Shown: one piece after another, positions 1 to 5,446 of the stretch
Layout: every line of letters begins with the position of its first letter
Position numbering within the stretch: position 1 is the first letter of the stretch
Assembly: GCA_034005145.1 (NCBI GenBank)
Contig: JAVEVH010000048.1
Location: 1-5,446 of the forward strand
Direction: 5' to 3'
DNA: 5,446 nt
DNA from: JAVEVH01 sp034005145
Lineage (GTDB): Bacteria > Patescibacteriota > Dojkabacteria > SC72
Program-made: the position numbers and the translations under genes
Notes under the pieces: model-generated
What the model was told of the DNA's origin: nothing
Databases searched by the model: none
Seen by the model: only the letters and a program-made list of their open reading frames with translations

Positions 1-590
1 CCTCCTACGGCGTCTATTAATTCTACAAATCCATTAAAGTTTATCATTGCATGGTACTGTATTTCTAAACCAGTAATACCTTCTACGACTTGTTCTAATA
101 CAGGTAAACCACTTCCTTCTAGTTTCTGTTCATTTACCATGTATGTGGAATTAATTTTGTTAAACCAAAGCTTATCTAAATTTGTTTGAGCATGGAAATC
201 TCTAGGTACAGATATCATTACAATATCTTTAGTTTCGTGATTGTATGAACCAACAATTATTACATCAGTATTTAGTAATTTAGTATTTTCTCTAGTATCT
301 ATACCTACTATTAATACATTTGTATATTTACCTGTACTATCCTTTTTAAGTTCAGGATCCTTTTTCTTTTCAATTATCTGCCCTGGTGTAAATTGGAATC
401 CAAAATCTTTAGTAGCCTTATATCCTTTATAGAGGAAGTAGAAGATTGTAGAAGTAAAGAGTATTAGGAATACAGCGAGTAAAATTTTAAGTATCTTACC
501 TTTTTTTATTCCTCCAACTTCAATCTTTGGAGTTTTAACAGACTTTATCTTCTTCATCTCTTTATCTGTCATTTTTATTGAGAGTTCCAT
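1..590 (-). CDS. LytR-CpsA-Psr (LCP) family envelope protein, N-terminal part (C-terminus beyond the window)
   Basis: This frame stays open from an ATG at 590-588 to the window edge, giving 196 complete codons and no stop, so the gene is cut by the window. A basic cytoplasmic N-terminus (about residues 1-32, many Lys) precedes one hydrophobic helix (about 33-54, ILKILLAVFLILF...), and the rest should lie outside the membrane. The LCP domain begins near residue 90. NVLIVGIDTR (91-100) is followed by NTDVIIVGSYN (107-117), ISVPRDF (126-132), a KIN motif (145-147), and a stretch ending in NFNGFVELIDAVG that matches the family's 'gF..lvDalGG' segment. Known LCP proteins transfer polyprenyl-phosphate-linked polymers onto peptidoglycan or related acceptors; the acceptor here is unknown. 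The usual Arg of the 'RSD' motif is Asn107. The gene starts 17 bases after mltG, which supports co-transcription and a wall role. No Shine-Dalgarno sequence is visible. ATGs at codons 7 and 12 are alternative starts, so the exact N-terminus is uncertain while the family is fairly clear. Confidence 0.88.
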   Translation of the reverse strand, partial: MELSIKMTDKEMKKIKSVKTPKIEVGGIKKGKILKILLAVFLILFTSTIFYFLYKGYKATKDFGFQFTPGQIIEKKKDPELKKDSTGKYTNVLIVGIDTRENTKLLNTDVIIVGSYNHETKDIVMISVPRDFHAQTNLDKLWFNKINSTYMVNEQKLEGSGLPVLEQVVEGITGLEIQYHAMINFNGFVELIDAVG

Positions 591-607
591 GGGCAGGGAT
601 GTGTAAG

Positions 608-1606
608 TTATCTAAGATATTTTTCTACATTTCTATTATGTTCTGTTAAGGTTTCTGCGAAATGTACATTACCATCTTTATCATGGATGTAGAAGTAGTA
701 ATTGTTACTTTGAGGATTACGTACAGCATTAATAGCTTCTAATCCTGGATTACATATTGGTGTAGGAGGTAAACCTGTAAATTTGTATGTATTGTATGGA
801 TTATCATCCTTCTTATCTACATCAGTAATTACATGCTTCCAATCCTTGACAGGGTAGAGTAAGGTAGCATCTATTTGGAGTAACCACCCCTCTTTTAGTC
901 TCCTATTTATTACATCAGCAATCATAGGTCTATCAGTAGAGGTATATCCCTCTCTTTCTACCATACTTGCTATTATTATATCTTCATATGTATCAGAGGT
1001 TCCTACCTTTGTTTTGAAATTCTCTATTAATATTTTTAATACATCCTCTGTAACTACTTCATTAGAGAATGCGTATTTATCTGGAAAGAGATATCCTTCT
1101 AAATCTGTAAGTGTATATGTAAATCCTAAGGTAGAGATGAAGGTTGCATCAGTAGTAAGAGAGAGAAATTCTGTTTCATTGAAATTACTATTTCCTGCTT
1201 CCATTAATTCCTTTTCTAGTATGTCTGCTATCTCATCTTTTCTTAACCCTTCAGGTATGGTTACCCATATGTCTAATCCTTTAGATTGTTGAATGGTTTT
1301 TGCTATTTCAACAATACTTAAATTTTTAGGTATTTCATATGTTCCTGCCTGAATCTTTTGAGCAATGTTATTTAATTTAAGATATATTCTAAAGTAGTTA
1401 GCCCATTTCTCTTGGAGTATTCCTTGATCTACTAATTTCTGTACTATTGAATCAACGGTTTCACCTGTATTTATTTCTAATGTAATTTTTTCACTATTAT
1501 CACTGTTAGGTGTTTCTATTACAGAGTCGTAACTTTTCTTTGCAACAAAGAGGATTACAATTACTGTAAGTAGTGCTAAGAGGAATATTTTTATTATGCT
1601 TTTCAT
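608..1606 (-). CDS. mltG: Endolytic murein transglycosylase MltG (YceG-like)
   Basis: This 332-residue protein has the usual length and layout of MltG, a membrane-anchored lytic transglycosylase that cuts nascent peptidoglycan strands and so helps set glycan length. An N-terminal helix (about 4-22, IIKIFLLALLTVIVILFVA) anchors it with the remainder outside. A LysM-like region follows at about 40-108. The YceG catalytic part covers about 112-332: LEGYLFPDKY (169-178), IIASMVEREG (211-220) in which Glu217 aligns with the catalytic Glu218 of E. coli MltG, NRRLKEGWLLQIDATLLY (234-251), and YNTYKFTGLPPTPICNPG (271-288). The C-terminal YYFYIHDKDG...HFAETLTEHN is the typical family ending. No key residue appears lost; Cys285 sits in the conserved 'PI.NPG' loop. 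The ATG overlaps the ruvX stop (ATGA, 1606-1603), so translation is probably coupled, and no Shine-Dalgarno is visible upstream. The LCP gene downstream supports a wall-assembly context. Confidence 0.96.
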   Translation of the reverse strand: MKSIIKIFLLALLTVIVILFVAKKSYDSVIETPNSDNSEKITLEINTGETVDSIVQKLVDQGILQEKWANYFRIYLKLNNIAQKIQAGTYEIPKNLSIVEIAKTIQQSKGLDIWVTIPEGLRKDEIADILEKELMEAGNSNFNETEFLSLTTDATFISTLGFTYTLTDLEGYLFPDKYAFSNEVVTEDVLKILIENFKTKVGTSDTYEDIIIASMVEREGYTSTDRPMIADVINRRLKEGWLLQIDATLLYPVKDWKHVITDVDKKDDNPYNTYKFTGLPPTPICNPGLEAINAVRNPQSNNYYFYIHDKDGNVHFAETLTEHNRNVEKYLR

Positions 1607-2043
1607 TTATTAGAGTTTACTGAATTTAGAAAGTCTTGTAAAAATACAGTTGCTGATATCATATCTATTTTTCCTTTAGATGATTTACTGTTTTGTCCTA
1701 GTGATAGTAGCATATTTTGAGCTTGAGTTGTAGAATAGCTTTCGTCTTGAAAGAGGATGGGTAAGGTAGTTTGTGAAGAGAGTTTAGTAACGAATTTATT
1801 TATCTTTTTTAATGTTTTCTCATACTGTTTTTCAAACATTTGTGGTTTACCTATTAATATACTTTTTACTCTATATTCTTCTATTATTTCTAACATATCT
1901 TCTATTAGTTCGTCCTGTCCTCTATTTTTAGTTATCTCTAATACCGTTAATGGAGAAGCTATTAATCCCTTACTATCAGATATGGCTAATCCAAATCTTT
2001 TGTCTCCGTAATCTATTGCTAATATTGGTTTTAATACTTCCAT
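1603..2043 (-). CDS. ruvX: RuvX/YqgF family RNase H-fold protein (putative Holliday junction resolvase / pre-16S rRNA nuclease)
   Basis: This 146-residue protein spans the normal length of the single-domain YqgF/RuvX family. Family motifs occur in order: ILAIDYGDKRFGLAISD (7-23) with catalytic Asp11; SILIGKPQ (61-68) at the usual 'iVvGlP' strand; FQDESYSTTQAQNML (98-112) with acidic Glu101; and GKIDMISATVFLQDFL (124-139) with Asp127. The acidic triad expected of an RNase H-like fold is therefore present. Homologues are linked to maturation of the 16S rRNA 5' end and have been proposed as Holliday junction resolvases; the sequence does not say which applies here. The ATG lies two bases after the alaS stop (TAA TA ATG), and the TGA stop overlaps the mltG ATG, so the gene is embedded in an operon and probably translated by coupling. 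No Shine-Dalgarno sequence is visible. If the TGA were read through, the frame would add only three codons before a TAA. Confidence 0.94.
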   Translation of the reverse strand: MEVLKPILAIDYGDKRFGLAISDSKGLIASPLTVLEITKNRGQDELIEDMLEIIEEYRVKSILIGKPQMFEKQYEKTLKKINKFVTKLSSQTTLPILFQDESYSTTQAQNMLLSLGQNSKSSKGKIDMISATVFLQDFLNSVNSNK

Positions 2044-2045
2044 TA

Positions 2046-3833
2046 TTATTCTAATACTGCCTTTATTCTTTTAATACCCGCTCCAACATTTTCCTGTTTT
2101 GATATTTTGAATTTACCTAAAACAGAGGTATTTTCTATATGAGGACCATTACAGATCTCGATGGAGAAGGGGTTCTCTTTATTACCAACGTAATACAGTT
2201 TTACAGTATCTCCATACTTCTCTTCAAAAGCTGCAAATGGGACTTTACTTAATGCTTCTTGCTTACTTACCTCTTCGTATGTGACTGGGAGTGATTGGTT
2301 TATAGCGGTATTAATAATGTCTTCAACTTCTTTTACCTGTTGGGGTGTTAGTTTAGTTTCATTAGGGAAATCTAATCTTAATCTTTCAGGTGTAATATTA
2401 CTTCCTTTTTGATATACATGCTCTCCTAATACTTTTCTAAGTGCAGCTAGGAGTAGGTGAGTGGTTGTATGATACTTTGTAGACATTTCTGAAGTATCTG
2501 CTAATCCTCCTTTAAAAAGACCGGAGGATGCTGTTCTAGACGTATCTTGATGCTTACTTTTAGCTTTCTCAAATCCTTCTATATCATCAATCTTAATACC
2601 TTTCTCTTTTAATATCTCTTCGGTTACTTCTTTTGGAAGACCGTATGTTTCATACATTTTAAAGAGATCTTCTCCAGTAATATTCTTATTCTTAGAAATT
2701 AAAGCATCTAATTCTTTTAAACCATTTTGTAATGTTTTATTAAATTTCTTCTCTTCATCTTCCAAGATATTTAATATCTCTTCCCTATTACTTTCTAATT
2801 TAGGCCATACTGGTTTAAATTGCTCTATTGATATGTCTGCAATTTCTCTTACGAAGGAGTTCTCTATACCTAACTTTCTAGCATGTCTCATAGCTCTTCG
2901 TATTAATCTTCTTAATATATATCCCTGCATACTGTTGGAGGGAGTAACTCCGTCCATAACGATCCATGTAGATGCTTTAATATGGTCTGTTACTATTCTT
3001 TGGGATTGGGTATTTTTATTTGTAGAAAGAGAGCCTACTTTCTCAAATATTGGTTTGTATATGTCTATATCAAATACAGAATCTTTATCTTGGCTTAACA
3101 TTACTAATCTATCTAGGCCACCACCAAAATCTACATTATGTCTTCCTAGGGGTAGGTATGCTCCATTTTCAAAGAGATATTCCATGAATACGTTATTCCC
3201 TATCTCAACATACTTACCACAGTCACAATTAATATGGCACTCATTACTACATGGTTGCTTACCAGTGTTATAGAAGATTTCAGAATCTGGGCCACATGGT
3301 CCTCCTGTTGGCAATCCCCACCAGTTTTTTTCTTTGCCGTATTCTTGTATTCTTTCATTTCTACCTACATTTGCATCTATTCCATATTTGGAAAATATCT
3401 CCTTCCATATCTCTATAGATACGGTATCTTTTGGAATATTCTCTTCACCTTTAAATACAGATGCATATATTCTATTTATATCCATTTCTAATACATCTAC
3501 AAAGAACTGTATGGTCATCTCTATGGCTTCTTTTTTAAAGTAGTCATTTAGAGACCAGTTACCTAACATCTCGAAAGTAGTACAGTGTGTAGCGTCTCCA
3601 ACCTCATCAATATCTCCTGTTCTGAGGCATCTTTGGGAATTAGTTAATCTATTACCAAGAGGATGTCTCTCTCCTTTAAGAAAGGGTACTAATGGAAACA
3701 TCCCTGCATTAACAAAGAGTACAGAAGCATCATCTTCTGGTATTAATGGGGCACTAGGAATTTCTATATGGTTTTTACTTTTAAAAAAATCTATATATTC
3801 TTTCCTAAGTTGTACGTATGAAAGATTTCTCAT
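2046..3833 (-). CDS. alaS: Alanyl-tRNA synthetase, short form lacking the C-Ala domain
   Basis: This class II synthetase charges tRNA-Ala with alanine in the cytoplasm. Started at the ATG at 3833 it is 595 residues, against roughly 875 for typical bacterial AlaRS. The N-terminus (QLRKEYIDFFKSKNHIEIPSAP) is characteristic. The catalytic core has RCLRTGDIDEVG (about 68-79), a motif 2 region TTFEMLGNWSLNDYF (about 85-99), GGPCGPDSEIFY, and motif 3 GGGLDR (237-242). A Cys cluster (C195, C199, C203, C205) may bind zinc. The editing domain keeps its metal-site residues: HTTTH (H455, H459) and CNGPH (C561, H565). The protein ends 22 residues later, after AGIKRIKAVLE, so the C-terminal C-Ala/DHHA1 region is absent. 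This is a clean in-frame end (TAA, with the next gene two bases away), not a frameshift. Short AlaRS forms like this are familiar to me from CPR bacteria. An in-frame TTG at 3857 would add eight residues, but it would remove the promoter from the untranslated region and does not match family N-termini. An extended -10 box lies just upstream. Confidence 0.96.
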   Translation of the reverse strand: MRNLSYVQLRKEYIDFFKSKNHIEIPSAPLIPEDDASVLFVNAGMFPLVPFLKGERHPLGNRLTNSQRCLRTGDIDEVGDATHCTTFEMLGNWSLNDYFKKEAIEMTIQFFVDVLEMDINRIYASVFKGEENIPKDTVSIEIWKEIFSKYGIDANVGRNERIQEYGKEKNWWGLPTGGPCGPDSEIFYNTGKQPCSNECHINCDCGKYVEIGNNVFMEYLFENGAYLPLGRHNVDFGGGLDRLVMLSQDKDSVFDIDIYKPIFEKVGSLSTNKNTQSQRIVTDHIKASTWIVMDGVTPSNSMQGYILRRLIRRAMRHARKLGIENSFVREIADISIEQFKPVWPKLESNREEILNILEDEEKKFNKTLQNGLKELDALISKNKNITGEDLFKMYETYGLPKEVTEEILKEKGIKIDDIEGFEKAKSKHQDTSRTASSGLFKGGLADTSEMSTKYHTTTHLLLAALRKVLGEHVYQKGSNITPERLRLDFPNETKLTPQQVKEVEDIINTAINQSLPVTYEEVSKQEALSKVPFAAFEEKYGDTVKLYYVGNKENPFSIEICNGPHIENTSVLGKFKISKQENVGAGIKRIKAVLE

Positions 3834-3840
3834 AGGTATG

Positions 3841-3849
3841 ATTATATCA
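3841..3849 (-). promoter_or_regulatory. Extended -10 promoter for a leaderless alaS transcript
   Basis: On the minus strand the sequence reads TGATATAAT, a perfect TGnTATAAT extended -10 box, within the 36-base gap between the surface-protein stop and the alaS ATG. Exactly seven bases (CATACCT) separate the box from the ATG at 3833. Bacterial transcription normally begins about seven bases after the hexamer, so the predicted mRNA starts at or one base before the A of AUG. No good -35 hexamer lies 16-18 bases upstream (TTCTAC at 17), which is tolerable for extended -10 promoters. No Shine-Dalgarno sequence precedes the ATG, in keeping with leaderless initiation. The motif is seen directly; its activity is inferred. 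Confidence 0.6.
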
Positions 3850-3869
3850 GAAGGCAATGTTAAGTAGAA

Positions 3870-5446
3870 TTACTTTGAGCTATTATCTTCTTCCTGTTTA
3901 ATAGCTTCGATTTGTTTGTAAAGAGAATCTAAATCTTCTCCTGGTTCAGGAGGAAGTGCAGTAACCTGTTCTTCAATTATTGGTTCTGGGATACTCTCTT
4001 GTGAGGGAGTAGGTATTTCAGGCTCAGGAGTTTGGGAATCATTTTTTACTAAGTATTTCAAATCTTCTGATTGTCTTTGTTCTATTGGTATTTCTGTTGT
4101 TGGAGGTACTGATTGAGGAAGTGCATAGTTATTTGGTTCACTATCTTTAGATCCATCTTTCCATATTGCGACTATTACCATTGGTATTACTATCGCTAAT
4201 ACTATTAATCCTAATCCTCCTGCTACTATGAGTAGGGTCCTTTTAGCTATTTGTAGTCCAAAGATATTGAAGTAATCCCTGTCCTCTTCTTCTTCTCCTC
4301 CCTCTATTGTAAAGGTCCAACTCTTTTGTACAGAAGATGTATTGCTATCCTCAAAGGTTAAATCTACTTTGTGTAAGCCGTATGTTAAAGGTTGTTCAGG
4401 TATATATATTACGGTATATTCACTCTCTGATATCTTATTTATCTTAATATCTTTTGTAATATCCCTATTATCTATCTTAATTAATATACTGGATTCATTT
4501 ATAGTGGAACCTTCGGATGATACTAAGGAAGCCTTTATAGTAGGGAGAGGATTATTAATGCTATCTGTACTTGTAGGGGACATATTTATAACTTGAGGTT
4601 GTGGTAATACTGGTTGATCATCTGGTTGCTCAGGTTTTGGTGTTACTGTAGATATCAATATCTCTTCTGATACATCCATACCTATTCCTGCTGGTACTTG
4701 ATTATCGACTGCTCTAACTATGACTCTGTATGCTCCATCTGCACTATCTGAGAAATCTATATTGTATGAGGTTATGGAAGGGTTAATATTTTTGTTAATA
4801 GCTTTCCAAGTATTTTGGTTTGTTGGGTTAGAAGATATATATATTTCATATCTTATTATTTCTCCATCATCCTCTCCTTCCCAACGTACTTTTAATATTT
4901 TGTTTTCTTTTATCTCAACTGGTGATACAGGCTCAATTATTTTTATACTTGGGTTACTATTTTCTTTAGGACTTACACTTATGACCCATGATTGAGAGGA
5001 AAGATGTGTACTGTACCCGTCATGTATGAATATATTTGCTAGGTAACTACCTGCTTTGTTAGTAGAACCCTTTAATTTAATACTTAGTTTCCCATTACCT
5101 CCATCCTCTATTACAGTAGGTTTTAGCCAATCCTCTCCTACGGTAAATGAGTAAGCGTAGTTTATTGTATCTTTATCTATATCTTCTGCTTGCAGCGTAT
5201 ATTCGTATGTTACACCCGTTTTTATATTTTGAGATGGTATGGATGCTCTCGGTGTAGTTGTGAATTGAGGTTTGGTATTTGTTGTAATTGCTCTTACACC
5301 CTTAATATCATATGGACTGCTTATTACACATGTATATGATTGATTATTTGTATCAGTCATACTCCCAGAGAGGTTGTATCCCTTTTCTGTTTGAGGTGTA
5401 AAGGGGAATGACTCACTTATGGACTTAGGTGAGTCTGTATATTCTT
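3870..5446 (-). CDS. Ig-like modular surface protein with one C-terminal transmembrane helix and Pro/Glu-rich tail (N-terminus beyond the window)
   Basis: The frame is open from the right edge to a TAA at 3872-3870. An ATG occurs at 5360, but 28 in-frame codons without a stop precede it (...SESFPFTPQTEKGYNLSGS), so the true start and any signal peptide are outside the window. Numbered from the 5360 Met, residues about 30-131 resemble a cadherin-like/putative Ig domain (TYEYTLQAEDIDKDTINYAY, then LIHD-type FIHDG). Residues about 136-239 resemble a fibronectin-III or Ig-like domain (KVRWEGEDDGEIIRYEIYIS, DGAYRVIVRAVDN). A Pro-rich linker (239-256) leads to a third Ig-like domain (about 256-353) with the pattern 'YGLHKVDLTFED...KSWTFTIE'. 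An acidic EGGEEEEDRD stretch precedes a helix at about 375-399 (LLIVAGGLGLIVLAIVIPMVI). The last 97 residues are rich in Pro, Glu and Gln and end in a short charged helix (DSLYKQIEAIKQEED). This suggests a cell-surface adhesion or structural protein. Partner and function are unknown. No enzymatic motif was seen in the visible part. Confidence 0.85.
   Translation of the reverse strand, partial: EYTDSPKSISESFPFTPQTEKGYNLSGSMTDTNNQSYTCVISSPYDIKGVRAITTNTKPQFTTTPRASIPSQNIKTGVTYEYTLQAEDIDKDTINYAYSFTVGEDWLKPTVIEDGGNGKLSIKLKGSTNKAGSYLANIFIHDGYSTHLSSQSWVISVSPKENSNPSIKIIEPVSPVEIKENKILKVRWEGEDDGEIIRYEIYISSNPTNQNTWKAINKNINPSITSYNIDFSDSADGAYRVIVRAVDNQVPAGIGMDVSEEILISTVTPKPEQPDDQPVLPQPQVINMSPTSTDSINNPLPTIKASLVSSEGSTINESSILIKIDNRDITKDIKINKISESEYTVIYIPEQPLTYGLHKVDLTFEDSNTSSVQKSWTFTIEGGEEEEDRDYFNIFGLQIAKRTLLIVAGGLGLIVLAIVIPMVIVAIWKDGSKDSEPNNYALPQSVPPTTEIPIEQRQSEDLKYLVKNDSQTPEPEIPTPSQESIPEPIIEEQVTALPPEPGEDLDSLYKQIEAIKQEEDNSSK

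Noticed and set aside
241..432. Plus-strand open frame of 63 codons
   Set aside because: It lies antisense inside the LCP gene, whose minus-strand frame encodes clear family motifs. The plus-strand peptide matches nothing I recognise.
608..640. TATCTT at the end of mltG as a -10 box for a separate LCP promoter
   Set aside because: No -35 element or TG extension at a suitable distance, and the match is weak for an AT-rich background.
1014..3543. Several plus-strand open frames of 69-146 codons opposite mltG, ruvX and alaS
   Set aside because: They are antisense shadows of recognisable conserved proteins and have no motifs or start signals of their own.
3834..3857. TTG at 3857 as the alaS start, adding eight residues (MPSDIIIP)
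   Set aside because: Those codons overlap the extended -10 box, the resulting N-terminus does not resemble AlaRS, and an ATG at 3833 sits right before the conserved helix.
3834..3869. Transcription terminator between the surface-protein gene and alaS
   Set aside because: The 36-base gap has no GC-rich inverted repeat followed by a T-run on the minus strand, so read-through cannot be excluded.
4342..4995. Two plus-strand open frames of 84 and 91 codons opposite the surface-protein gene
   Set aside because: Their hydrophobic look is the expected antisense product of a polar, AT-rich gene. The minus frame is continuous and domain-like.

Overview
The window is AT-rich and densely coding. All five genes lie on the minus strand, so they read from the right edge to the left, and the longest gap is 36 bases. 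Both end genes run off the window. No tRNA, rRNA, CRISPR array, insertion sequence or stretch without a gene longer than 300 bases was seen. 

In transcription order the layout is as follows. (1) The 3' part of a modular, Ig-like surface protein gene, with one transmembrane helix and a Pro/Glu-rich tail (5446-3870). (2) alaS, alanyl-tRNA synthetase, in a short form that stops just after the editing domain (3833-2046). (3) ruvX/yqgF, a RuvX-type RNase H-fold protein, two bases after alaS (2043-1603). (4) mltG, endolytic murein transglycosylase, overlapping ruvX by four bases (1606-608). (5) The N-terminal part of a LytR-CpsA-Psr (LCP) envelope protein, 17 bases after mltG (590-1). 

The host is most likely a member of the Candidate Phyla Radiation / Patescibacteria. 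This is an inference from the compact AT-rich gene packing, the roughly 595-residue AlaRS without a C-Ala domain, the large Ig-like surface protein with a single anchor, and the absence of Shine-Dalgarno sequences. A Dojkabacteria- or Microgenomates-like lineage would fit, but the phylum cannot be fixed by eye. Ordinary glycine codons and the lack of in-frame UGA argue against the UGA=Gly code of Gracilibacteria and Absconditabacteria. 

alaS to the LCP gene looks like one operon joining a translation enzyme, a nucleic-acid maintenance protein and two cell-wall proteins. MltG cuts nascent glycan strands, and LCP enzymes attach polymers to the wall or a related acceptor. The clearest regulatory signal is a perfect extended -10 box (TGATATAAT) ending 7 bases before the alaS ATG. 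It predicts a nearly or fully leaderless alaS transcript. I see no evidence for a wholly new system. The points most worth checking are the leaderless promoter, the minimal AlaRS and the surface protein.
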